Source: Rhodoferax sp. WC2427 (GTDB lineage Bacteria > Pseudomonadota > Gammaproteobacteria > Burkholderiales > Burkholderiaceae_C). From it: a DNA stretch of 64,000 nt. The notes beneath the pieces are model-generated. The model had not been told where the DNA came from, ran no database searches, and was given only the letters and a program-made list of their open reading frames with translations. Position 1 is the first letter of the stretch. Every line of letters starts with the position of its first letter. The translations under genes were made by a program, and so were the position numbers. The stretch lies in the NCBI RefSeq assembly GCF_040822085.1, contig NZ_CP162006.1, positions 3,286,001 through 3,350,000 on the forward strand. Reading direction: 5' to 3'. Below, piece after piece: positions 35,784 to 44,138 of this stretch.

Positions 35784-35837
35784 GGATTTCTCCGTGGGTG
35801 CCCGGCAAGGGGATGGGAATGCATCCAGCAAAATGCT

Positions 35838-36722
35838 GTGATGCACAAAATCTACGCTATTGCCGCTGGCATCTTGCTGGCCATCTCTCTATCTGCTTAC
35901 GCTCAGAGCACTCCGAAACAAGGCAACGGGGCTGCCGGTCATAGCTTGACTGAAGCAACACAGCGCCAGGCACAGGCAAGTGCCGACACCCACCCAGCCC
36001 AAAGTGCGGCGTTTCCAGCTTCGCCCATCCAGACCGACAACCAAAGCGCAGGCAGCCAAAAAGGAAAATATGAGACTGACAATCGAGAGGAGCGTAACCT
36101 CAAAGCCACTGAACGCTCCGCCGATGCTGCCGTAGATCAGGCTGAATATGCCAAGTGGACGCTCGGAATCTCGATTGCTGGCACCGTAGGCCTGTTCGCA
36201 ACGATCATATATACCCGAAGGTCCTTCACACTTGCCAAACAGGCAGCCGATGCGGCCACTACTGCCAACCAGCTCTCTATGGACAAAGACAGGCCCTGGG
36301 TTGGTTGCGCCGGCGTTCTCTACCTTAGTCCTAGCACGGAAACCGCGCTTCCCACAGGCCTGGTCATAGTTGTAAAAAACTTTGGTGTACGCCCCGCCAG
36401 AACTACCGTACGCGTGGTAATCCGCCCCATCTACCGCGAGGATGAGATCACGTTCTACTATGACACCAACCAACCTGCGGAAGGAGTAGTTGTCAGCACC
36501 AGCATTATCTTCACCACCGGTGACACCAAAATCCACGCACCTCTTGCAGGCCTCGATTTCTACGAAAACACTATCCTCAATGGAACGAATATTTGCGTAC
36601 TGCAGATGCTGATCGCCTACGGTGATGTGGTAACTGGGCTCACGTACCAGACGCGGGTCAGCATGTATCGCCGCGAGGACGGGGTTTGGGACCTGACAAA
36701 TAACCACAATGAGAGCACATAG
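35838..36722 (+). CDS. Membrane protein of unknown function, opposite-strand cargo gene
   Basis: 294 residues. N-terminal hydrophobic signal (IYAIAAGILLAISLSAYAQ), a polar linker rich in Ser, Gln and Ala, a second membrane segment (about 106-126, WTLGISIAGTVGLFATIIYT), a helix (AKQAADAATTANQLSMDKDRPW) and a beta-rich C-terminal domain. The DRPW...YLSP...GLVIVVKNFGVRPA pattern is common in small membrane proteins of unknown role carried by bacteria and phages. It is the only plus-strand gene in the late block, which marks it as a separately transcribed moron. Confidence 0.75.
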   Translation: MMHKIYAIAAGILLAISLSAYAQSTPKQGNGAAGHSLTEATQRQAQASADTHPAQSAAFPASPIQTDNQSAGSQKGKYETDNREERNLKATERSADAAVDQAEYAKWTLGISIAGTVGLFATIIYTRRSFTLAKQAADAATTANQLSMDKDRPWVGCAGVLYLSPSTETALPTGLVIVVKNFGVRPARTTVRVVIRPIYREDEITFYYDTNQPAEGVVVSTSIIFTTGDTKIHAPLAGLDFYENTILNGTNICVLQMLIAYGDVVTGLTYQTRVSMYRREDGVWDLTNNHNEST

Positions 36723-36751
36723 GGATGAACGCAGAAATTGCCGCAGCATCA

Positions 36752-39385
36752 TCAACGGCACATCAGAGCAAGCAGTGACGTGGTTCGCAGGATCGTGAAC
36801 TGTGCGGCCCCGGTTGACAGCGCCGTGTAAGTTCCCTGAGCTGGCTTGCCAGACTTGGGTAGGCCCAGCAGACTTGGCGATGTGTCGTACAACACCGAGG
36901 CTTGCGCGTCCGCAAAAAGCTGCGTCTGCGCCGCCCGGCCAGTGGTGTCCACGGAACCTCTCTTACCCGGGCGACCATAGAGGTACAGCACATCGCAATC
37001 CACGCCAGGGTCTGCTGCCAGCGTGATGCGGACCGTGTTGCTGCCGGTAATGGCCGTGGAGCTGATTGCCAGAATGCTAGTGAATCCGTTGGTGGACACA
37101 TCAAAACCGGACGGGGCAGCGCCTCCGACGGTTTGCAGCGCAAAGCCACCTTCCAAGGCAAATGTCACGTCAATGACTGCACCAGTGCGCACCGCAGAGA
37201 CGGGTAAGGGCCCGTCCGCTGAGATTGTGCTGCCCACACCAATCTTAAATAGCAGCGCCCGCAGTAGTCGGTCTGCCTCATAGCGCTTGAGGGCCGGGGT
37301 TGCCGGATGCACGCCGTCGTTCGTCAGATCAAAATCGGTGAACTGTCCGCCTGAAATGATGTACGGATCGGCGGCGTTTGCCCGCAGCCACTCTACTTGC
37401 AGTTTTCGCATCGCCCAAATACCGGCGGTTCCATCCACAGACTCCATCACGTTACTGGTCGGCGGAATCACGAGAACGCAATTTGCACCGTAGTTTGCGT
37501 GCATCTTGACGGGGACAGCATCCAGCTTCGGGCCGTATGTGGAAGTGAACGCAGTATCCGCATGACCCTGAGCCCAGATGAACCAGCCGACACTTAGCGC
37601 CTTTGAGGCAGCCAAGTCCGCAGCGCGCTTGGACCACTCAGCATCGGCGTTGAGCACGTCAATGCTGGTGCCGCCTCGGCAGCGGTTGTAGATACCCACC
37701 ACGCAATCTGCAGTCTCGCTCAGATAGTTCCCAAAATAGGTTTCAGTGTCTCTCGCCTCTGCAGTGGTCAGTTGACGGTGCCAGCTTGCATCGGGCGCAA
37801 AGGTTCCGAACGAGTAGGCTGTGGTGTCGTCGTACAGATTGGTGGCAGAGAGGTAGTTGGAAACATACGTGTTCGGGGCAAGGGCTGAAGGAGCAACAGG
37901 CCACCCGAGGAAAAGCGACTGACCTGCAAACTCGACGTACTCACCGACGCCAAAAGTAACACCTGTCTGTAGGTAGTCGGTCCCACCCACCTTTCGCATG
38001 CGCAGAGAAAGCCAGCGCTTGCCCTTCGGCACATTCGTCAAAACTCCGGACCATGTGCCTGCGGATGCAGTAAAGGACGCTACCGCAGCTTCGGCGACAA
38101 CAACAGCGTCGTTTGACGCATTGCGTAGCTCGACAAGAACTCCCGATGGTGCGGAACCCAGGTAAACACCGCTTACCGGTACATCCCGAACGCCGCCGAT
38201 GTGCTGCACCACGCGCCCAGGCGGGATAGGGTCAACATATACAGCATTGGGCTTTTCGGTCGAATCGACAAGCACGCCGGGAGACGCTGCCCAAGAAAAT
38301 GCAGTGCGGGCGATGTAGCCGCCACCATACTGCGCGCGATTCAATGTGGTCGAGCTAAGGGTGTTGTACTCCCATTCGACATACGCAAGAGTCCCAGACA
38401 GTGGAAGGCGCACATTACTACTGCTGGCAGCCAAGGTGTACGCTTCTCCAACGCTCCCTGTCGTCTTGTGGAATATGCGCAGCGCAGAACTACCGGTTGC
38501 CACATACGTCGCAACGCTGATATTCGCGTCAGCGCTCGCGTTCAGGAATGCGGCAAGTGCGGTCATTGTCGCAGGACCATCTGCACCAATATTGACCTGA
38601 CTGCCAGTCGCGCCAGACGCCACAAAAGTCACCGTCGTGCCGTTGAAAGTAACTGTAGTCCCTGCGGTAGGCACCCAGATCGCCATGGTGTCCTGCACGC
38701 TCGTTGAGCTCGCTGTGCGGAATCGAATCATCCCGCGTGCGGCCCGTGTCGTTTTGTCCAGTGAATTTGGTGATGCGCCTGCGGCTATCTGCGCCATCTC
38801 AGTCACAGTTACTGCTTTGTCGGAAAAGTGAAACGGTGCATCAACAGAGTGCGCGTATGGCAGTGTGCCGCCGTAGCTGCTTAATCCAAACTGCCCGATT
38901 TGTATCGCTGCGAACCCAGTCCACGCATTGACAGAGTTGCCCATCTTTTCAGGGCTCTGCCCAGGCTTAACGATCCACAGCTCTACGACACCGGAAACGC
39001 AGCGGACAATGTTTAGAACAGTCCCTGTATCACCGGTTTCATACTGACGCTTCCCGTAGCTCGTGTACATCGGTGCTGGCGCGGAGCCGACAGAGCTTCC
39101 AATCCGATTCCCTGCTTTGTCTGTACCGTTCAGCCACAAGCGGCGGCGGTCATTTACTGTTGTGATGCTGTTGCCGGTGTCGTAGACCGACAGCTGATCA
39201 TTGGCCGCCATAGTGGCCGAAAGACTGGCTGGGTATGTCGATTGGGTCTGGAATGCGATGCCCCCACCAGCCGCCGCGTTACCGCTGTGTTTCGTCCAAA
39301 ATCCAATCGTCCATGCGGCGCCAGTCAGGTCACAATAGAAATCTCCGAGCTGATTGCCGGATGCTGCAAAATTTAAGGCCGCCAT
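36752..39385 (-). CDS. Virion-associated SGNH/sialate-O-acetylesterase-like enzyme with lectin-like N-terminus
   Basis: 877 residues. The first 200 residues resemble a LamG/concanavalin-like fold (AWTIGFWTKHSGNA ... LWLNGTDKAGNRIGS). A middle region (about 225-450) is repeat-like beta sequence. From about 470 a SGNH-type esterase domain follows: nucleophile in FAGQSLFLGW, and the C-terminal Asp/His pair in TNDGVHPATPALKRYEADRLL. The last 150 residues are beta-rich. Such enzymes deacetylate surface polysaccharides. It lies between capsid and connector genes, next to a fibre-like protein, not with the tail genes. Confidence 0.75.
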   Translation of the reverse strand: MAALNFAASGNQLGDFYCDLTGAAWTIGFWTKHSGNAAAGGGIAFQTQSTYPASLSATMAANDQLSVYDTGNSITTVNDRRRLWLNGTDKAGNRIGSSVGSAPAPMYTSYGKRQYETGDTGTVLNIVRCVSGVVELWIVKPGQSPEKMGNSVNAWTGFAAIQIGQFGLSSYGGTLPYAHSVDAPFHFSDKAVTVTEMAQIAAGASPNSLDKTTRAARGMIRFRTASSTSVQDTMAIWVPTAGTTVTFNGTTVTFVASGATGSQVNIGADGPATMTALAAFLNASADANISVATYVATGSSALRIFHKTTGSVGEAYTLAASSSNVRLPLSGTLAYVEWEYNTLSSTTLNRAQYGGGYIARTAFSWAASPGVLVDSTEKPNAVYVDPIPPGRVVQHIGGVRDVPVSGVYLGSAPSGVLVELRNASNDAVVVAEAAVASFTASAGTWSGVLTNVPKGKRWLSLRMRKVGGTDYLQTGVTFGVGEYVEFAGQSLFLGWPVAPSALAPNTYVSNYLSATNLYDDTTAYSFGTFAPDASWHRQLTTAEARDTETYFGNYLSETADCVVGIYNRCRGGTSIDVLNADAEWSKRAADLAASKALSVGWFIWAQGHADTAFTSTYGPKLDAVPVKMHANYGANCVLVIPPTSNVMESVDGTAGIWAMRKLQVEWLRANAADPYIISGGQFTDFDLTNDGVHPATPALKRYEADRLLRALLFKIGVGSTISADGPLPVSAVRTGAVIDVTFALEGGFALQTVGGAAPSGFDVSTNGFTSILAISSTAITGSNTVRITLAADPGVDCDVLYLYGRPGKRGSVDTTGRAAQTQLFADAQASVLYDTSPSLLGLPKSGKPAQGTYTALSTGAAQFTILRTTSLLALMCR

Positions 39386-39388
39386 GGG

Positions 39389-40159
39389 TTACACCCCATC
39401 CACGACGTAGCTGTTGACGTTCGAACCACGCTGAGTGATGCCAAAAGCAAAGTTGCCCGAAGCTGCGCGGGTGAGTGTCGTAGCTGCGCCGTTACCAGTC
39501 GTACCAGTGAACGCCACCGAGGTAGTACCAAAAGGAATTACTACGCAGCGGAACCCAGCAGGCAGTCCAGCGGGAACAGTCAAGGTGGCGGTTGCCATGC
39601 ACTCCAGCACCAAGCCGTTGTCCGTCGATGCCAGCGGGCGAGACCCACCAACCTGCACGGGCGCGGTAGGCAGGCTGCTACCGCCACCGGGGATAGTCAC
39701 CGTCACATCGCCACCGGCTGCGGTAGCCACAACCCCGGCTCCAGCGAAGTTCAGCGACATAGTGGATGAGGCAATGGTCGTGCCCTCGTCTTTTGCAACG
39801 ATAGGCGAGGAATTCCCACCCCCATCCACCGAAGCGAATGCTCCTGCAGCACCAAGACCAGAGACCCGCCACAGAGCGCTGACGGTGGAATTCAGAACCG
39901 TCGAGCCGACCGGGTAGGCGATGGTGCCGGCCAGGATGGCCGCGTTGATGGCGGTGATCTCTGATGCTGTGCGCACGCCGATGTACATGGGCGAATCGGA
40001 CGGTTCGAATTTACCGCTGGACACGAGCAGCACGGCATCGGCCATGGGCACGAACGAGCTGGTGCCACGCAACCAGACTTGCTGTTTGCCTGTGATGCCT
40101 ACTTCGGATAGTCGCTCTTCGACGCCGATGTAGCGCACGCGTAAGGTGTTGTCTGCCAT
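39389..40159 (-). CDS. Fibre-like virion protein encoded beside the capsid gene
   Basis: 256 residues. N-terminal domain (MADNTLRVRYIGVEERLSEVGITGKQQVW) could anchor to the virion. The remainder is glycine-, alanine- and threonine-rich beta sequence (GGDVTVTIPGGGSSL; LTVPAGLPAGFRCVVIP) and ends in NSYVVDGV, like fibre tips. It precedes the esterase gene with a 3-bp gap, suggesting the two work together as an anchor and an enzyme. A head fibre is one reading; a relocated tail fibre is another. Confidence 0.6.
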   Translation of the reverse strand: MADNTLRVRYIGVEERLSEVGITGKQQVWLRGTSSFVPMADAVLLVSSGKFEPSDSPMYIGVRTASEITAINAAILAGTIAYPVGSTVLNSTVSALWRVSGLGAAGAFASVDGGGNSSPIVAKDEGTTIASSTMSLNFAGAGVVATAAGGDVTVTIPGGGSSLPTAPVQVGGSRPLASTDNGLVLECMATATLTVPAGLPAGFRCVVIPFGTTSVAFTGTTGNGAATTLTRAASGNFAFGITQRGSNVNSYVVDGV

Positions 40160-40191
40160 GTGGATCTCCGTGGGGGCGCTGCTGCGGTGGC

Positions 40192-40569
40192 TTAGGTGGG
40201 TTGCTGGGTTTCGGTCGCTGCGGGGTCTTCAGCCTGGTCGGATGCCACGGTTGAGGTATCAGACTCGATAGGGACGTCGGTCTTGACGGCTGCGGCAGGT
40301 TGGTCTGTACGGGTATCCGCACCATCCACGCGGGCGGCAAAGCTGGCCGGTGCGGGTGGGACAGCCTTGTTCTTGGGAACCGATGGCGCCCGGCGTGGAG
40401 TGGATGGGGCGGTTGCGGATTTTTCGACCTCGCACCAACCCTCTTCATCAACGGCTACGCGGATCAGGTCGGCATCCGTGGTGTCGATGGTGTCACCAGG
40501 GACGTATTCCTTGATGTCGACGTGGCGGTGCGCCCACTTGAACGGTTCTATTACATTGAGCTTTGGCAT
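40192..40569 (-). CDS. Small head-region protein with disordered C-terminus
   Basis: 125 residues. An N-terminal folded part (MPKLNVIEPFKWAHRHVDI, VPGDTIDTTDADLIRVAVDEEGWCEV) is followed by a proline/threonine-rich disordered tail. Proteins of this type are common just after HK97-type capsid genes; the function is not known to me. A strong terminator lies between it and the capsid gene. Confidence 0.65.
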   Translation of the reverse strand: MPKLNVIEPFKWAHRHVDIKEYVPGDTIDTTDADLIRVAVDEEGWCEVEKSATAPSTPRRAPSVPKNKAVPPAPASFAARVDGADTRTDQPAAAVKTDVPIESDTSTVASDQAEDPAATETQQPT

Positions 40570-40580
40570 GGTGATTCCAT

Positions 40581-40607
40581 AAAAAAGGCCCCGGTAAAGG
40601 GGCCTTT
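40581..40607 (-). terminator. Terminator after major capsid gene
   Basis: GGCCCC (40587-40592) and GGGGCC (40599-40604) form a stem with a 6-nt loop, flanked by A6, which gives a T run on the minus strand. It lies 41 bp after the capsid stop. Confidence 0.75.
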
Positions 40608-40644
40608 AGGTTGCTGGCTGGCGCTGCTTGCAGCGCTGTACGGG

Positions 40645-42030
40645 TCAAGCCGTGGCGATTTTCAGGAGCTTGATGGCCTGGGTGTTGCGCAACTTGCCGC
40701 CCATGCGCTTGCGGATGTAGAACTTAACGAAACCGGGGGTGGTGATCTCGTCGCGGGTCATGCGCAGGCCCTTGATATCGGTGATCAGGTAGCCTTCCTT
40801 GAAGTCACCAAACGCCAGGGGAAAGGAGTTGGCGGCCACTGCGGGCATGTCTTCCGCCTCGGTGATGCCGTAACCCAGGAAGCTGGCAGGCTGGCTGGCC
40901 GACAAGGCCGGTTGCCACAGGTATTGGCCGGTGGTGTCCTTGTACTTGCGCATAGCGGCCAGGATCAGCTTGCTAGTGACCCACTGGGCGTTGGTGCGAT
41001 AACGTGCACGCAGGCCATAAATGATGTCGTAGAACAAGTCCGTGCTGGTCGGCATGGCTGCGGCCTGGCCGGATGCAATGTACTGCAGGGTGCCGAAGGC
41101 ACGGGCACTGTCTGCCGTAGCGACTGGAGCAGGGCCTGCCAGGAAGCCGGTGGGCTTTTTAGTGCCATTGCCGGAGATGAAGGCAGCGCCCTCACCCGCC
41201 GCGATAGCTTCCGATGCAGACGAAATCAGCCAGTCTTCCACATTGAAGAACAGGTCATCCAGGGATTCTTCCGATGCCTGGGGCTTTGCGGAACCCATGC
41301 CGAAGGTAGGCGCGCACTCGGCCAGGTCGGGGGTGTTGGTTTGGTTGCGGGTATCCGTTTCACCAACCCACTCGAAGGTGGCACCGTTCACATCGAACAG
41401 CTCTTTGTAGTCGGTGGTGCCGACCTGGCGGACAGTTGCGAGCTGGCGGATGGGCGACATGTCGACCGACAAACGGGCAATATTCCGTTCGATTTCTTCA
41501 GGCAGTGCAAAGCCGCCTGCAGCGCCCGTCGATGTGACGGTTTGGGTAGCGCGGGTTTCGCGGCCATCTGCGCGCTGCTTGGCTTCCAGCGCCTTTTGTG
41601 CCTGGGTAGCGCGCTGCTGGCGTTCGCCATCGCCTGGAGCGCGCACCCAGTCGAAAAAGGCTTCTTTGTACTCCACCGATTCCGCGGATTCGCGGGCTTC
41701 ACGGTTGCCACTTTGCGCGCCGGGGCGGGCAAGCTTGGTTTCCATCCGCTCCAGGCGGGTCTTTGCATCGGTGATGGAGTTGATGTGCTCGTCCATGCGG
41801 GCAAGTTTGGCGTCGAGCTCGGCAGTGCCCTGGCCTTTCTTGATGGCCTCGATGCGGCTGTCGTTCGTCTTTTTGTACTCGTCGAACGCAGTGGCGATCT
41901 TGTCCAGGGCGTCGGCCACAGATTTGATGCTGGGGTCTTCGCGCTTTTCGTACACGCCGAGAGTTTCGGTCTTGGCACTGAATGCGGCGAAATGCAGGGC
42001 CATGATGGCCATGAGGGAGATATTTTTCAC
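40645..42030 (-). CDS. Major capsid protein, HK97 fold, with N-terminal delta domain
   Basis: 461 residues. The first 110 residues form a coiled-coil scaffolding (delta) domain (IATAFDEYKKTNDSRIEAIKKG ... TRLERMETKLA), which the protease should remove. The rest is HK97-fold: GGFALPEEIERNIARL, FNVEDWLISSASEAIAAGEGAAFISGNGTKKPTG, ASFLGYGITEAEDMPA, FYIRKRMGGKL. The natural partner of the protease gene 11 bp upstream. Confidence 0.95.
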   Translation of the reverse strand: MKNISLMAIMALHFAAFSAKTETLGVYEKREDPSIKSVADALDKIATAFDEYKKTNDSRIEAIKKGQGTAELDAKLARMDEHINSITDAKTRLERMETKLARPGAQSGNREARESAESVEYKEAFFDWVRAPGDGERQQRATQAQKALEAKQRADGRETRATQTVTSTGAAGGFALPEEIERNIARLSVDMSPIRQLATVRQVGTTDYKELFDVNGATFEWVGETDTRNQTNTPDLAECAPTFGMGSAKPQASEESLDDLFFNVEDWLISSASEAIAAGEGAAFISGNGTKKPTGFLAGPAPVATADSARAFGTLQYIASGQAAAMPTSTDLFYDIIYGLRARYRTNAQWVTSKLILAAMRKYKDTTGQYLWQPALSASQPASFLGYGITEAEDMPAVAANSFPLAFGDFKEGYLITDIKGLRMTRDEITTPGFVKFYIRKRMGGKLRNTQAIKLLKIATA

Positions 42031-42041
42031 GATTGGGTCTT

Positions 42042-42752
42042 TCAGGTGGTGGACAGAGAGAGAAGGAGCTTGTCGGCTGCCTTCATGGCTTTGGCGGTCG
42101 AATCGACGGAATCACTCCGCTCTTCTCCCATCCGCATGACGCGCGACACGAAGGCCGTAGCGTCGCCTTTGCTGAATCCGGCATCGCGCAGGATTCGCTC
42201 GGCATCTTTGGGTAGGAACAGGTCGCTACTGGACGCCTTGACGTTAGTGACCCGTGCCTTTTCGTTTGCGGGGAAGGTGACCAGGGAGACCTCCCACAGG
42301 TCGATCTCGGTGAGGGTGCGGACGTCGGTTTCGCGGTCGTATGCCCATTGCTTGGAGATGAAGCCGATGGACAGGCCGGTAAGCGCGCCCATCTTGAGCA
42401 GGGCGTAGGCTTCCTTGCCGAGGACAGTTTCCAGCGCGAGCTTGCCTTTGATGCGCAGGCCGTTGGAGTCTTCGACCATGTCCATCCAGATGCCGATGGG
42501 CTGACTGGCGTTATGCTGCCACAGCATGGCAGGCATGGTGCCTGCAGCTTTGTGGGCATTGAGCGACGCCAGAAAGGCACCAGGCGCGATGACATCGTCG
42601 TAGTTGTCACGCACGCCGAAGACACTGCCGTAGCCTTCGACGGTGCCGTCCTCGCCCACGGCCTTGAGGCTGAGGACAAAGGAGCGGGTTTCGCGGGTGC
42701 CCATGGCTGGGGCGCTGGATTTGCGCTCAAGGCGCGGTGTCGTCGTTCGCAT
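42042..42752 (-). CDS. HK97-family prohead protease
   Basis: 236 residues of peptidase family S78. Catalytic residues are visible: H80 in MLWQHNASQPIG and S128 in GALTGLSIGF, with GYGSVFGVRDNYDDVIAPGAF near the N-terminus and EVSLVTFPANEKA downstream. It cleaves the capsid delta domain during head maturation. It overlaps the portal gene by 26 nt. Confidence 0.93.
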   Translation of the reverse strand: MRTTTPRLERKSSAPAMGTRETRSFVLSLKAVGEDGTVEGYGSVFGVRDNYDDVIAPGAFLASLNAHKAAGTMPAMLWQHNASQPIGIWMDMVEDSNGLRIKGKLALETVLGKEAYALLKMGALTGLSIGFISKQWAYDRETDVRTLTEIDLWEVSLVTFPANEKARVTNVKASSSDLFLPKDAERILRDAGFSKGDATAFVSRVMRMGEERSDSVDSTAKAMKAADKLLLSLSTT

Positions 42753-43947
42753 CGCTGTTTCCTTGGGGTTTTTGGGTCATGTTCATAGGGGTCAATGGCT
42801 CGTCAAGTCCCGGCAAGGGGTCTTTGCCTTCTTCTTCGCGTAGTTCGTTGCGGGTGTAGATGCCCATTTCGCCCATGGTGCGGGTCCACTGCGAGCGGTC
42901 CTTTACTGAGCCGGAGCGCATGTAGCGGGTGTCGAACTCGGCGAACAGGGGGCCGGAGCCGTCGAGCAGGGTTTCGTCCAGACGCTGGGTCCAGGCGTTG
43001 TGCCAGGGCGTGAGGCAGTGAATGAGATGGGCCGAGAAGAAGGCTTCGGAGCTGGCGAAGGTGGCGGTCTTGTCAGAGTGGCCGATCATGATGGGGAACA
43101 CCCCGAAGACACGGCAGATCTCTTCGATCTGCAGGCGGCGGGTTTCTACGTGCTGGGCGTCCACGCCGGTCATGGCGGTGCTGACCCATTTGGCAGCGCG
43201 GTCGAGCACCATGGGGTTGCCCACGTTGCTAACCCCGCCTTGCTTCTTCAGCCAGCCGGTAAGTTTTTCGTGCTGCTCTGGACTGAGGTTGCCCTCTACC
43301 GAGTAGACGCCGCTGGGCCGCATAGCATTGCTGTGCATGGCAACCTGGCTTTTCTCGGTCGCCATGGCCAGGCCGATGGCTGCGCGGGCCAGGATGACGG
43401 GGTTGAGGGACTTGGTCCATTCCCACTGCAGCCCATGGAGGAGGAACACGTCGTCCTGCGAGAACTCGCCGATGATGCCGAATTCATCCCAGCAGGTGTA
43501 GAGTAGTTCGTAGCGCGAGGTGCGCCGCATGTTCCAGCTACCGGGGGCCACGGGGATGAGCTCACGCAGACGGCGGTTATCGCCGCGTACCTTGATGGAC
43601 AGGCCGGTGCCGGTGAGGCAGGCGTGAACAGTCATCATGCGACGCCATTCGAGGGCTGTCTGCCATTCGTTGGGGCGGCGGGCCAGCAGGCGGTATTCCG
43701 GGATGTTGAGGGCGCGCTCGCGGGTTCGGTCTGGCTTCTGGCGGTAGACGTGCAGCTGGGGCGTGGCGCAACCATCAGCGATGGCTTTGACGCAGGCCAG
43801 CACCGTGGAGACTTGTAGCGCCGTTTTTTCATTTACGTGCACGCCCGCTACGGTGCGACCGCCAGTGCCGTCGATCAAACTGGCAATCTGCTGGTAGGTG
43901 AGCTGGCTGGATTTTCGCTCCGATACGGCTTGGGCCAGGAATCCCAT
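42727..43947 (-). CDS. Portal protein, HK97 family
   Basis: 406 residues from ATG 43947. Typical segments: STVLACVKAIADGCATPQLHVY, LLARRPNEWQTALEWRRMM, DDVFLLHGLQWEWTKSLNP, EEICRVFGVFPIMIGHSDKTATFASSEAFFSAHL. It forms the dodecameric DNA entry pore. The start overlaps the stop of the small membrane protein gene by one base. The longer open frame to 44088 reads across that gene in another frame and was not used. Confidence 0.93.
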   Translation of the reverse strand: MGFLAQAVSERKSSQLTYQQIASLIDGTGGRTVAGVHVNEKTALQVSTVLACVKAIADGCATPQLHVYRQKPDRTRERALNIPEYRLLARRPNEWQTALEWRRMMTVHACLTGTGLSIKVRGDNRRLRELIPVAPGSWNMRRTSRYELLYTCWDEFGIIGEFSQDDVFLLHGLQWEWTKSLNPVILARAAIGLAMATEKSQVAMHSNAMRPSGVYSVEGNLSPEQHEKLTGWLKKQGGVSNVGNPMVLDRAAKWVSTAMTGVDAQHVETRRLQIEEICRVFGVFPIMIGHSDKTATFASSEAFFSAHLIHCLTPWHNAWTQRLDETLLDGSGPLFAEFDTRYMRSGSVKDRSQWTRTMGEMGIYTRNELREEEGKDPLPGLDEPLTPMNMTQKPQGNSDANDDTAP

Positions 43948-44138
43948 TACGTAGCACCTCGGGCCATCAGGACACCGCCGACAAGGGCCAGTACGCCGCC
44001 CACGATGTAGCCCGCTGGCAGATAGATGAGGCCTACCCCATAGACCAGGGATGCACCGCCACAGGCGATGAAGGTGTCGGGCAGCCATGCGGCTGCTACG
44101 GCTGGCAACTTCTTTAATTGCTCCGTGAATTTGTTCAT
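43947..44138 (-). CDS. Small membrane protein between terminase and portal
   Basis: 63 residues (MNKFTEQLKKLPAVAAAWLP...). Two membrane segments: IACGGASLVYGVGLIYL and GYIVGGVLALVGGVLMA. Overlaps the terminase stop by 4 nt and the portal start by one base, so it is translated with them. Role not known. Confidence 0.7.
   Translation of the reverse strand: MNKFTEQLKKLPAVAAAWLPDTFIACGGASLVYGVGLIYLPAGYIVGGVLALVGGVLMARGAT

Noticed and set aside
40300..42408. 702-residue plus-strand open frame
   Set aside because: Antisense of the capsid and adjoining genes; composition typical of a shadow frame.
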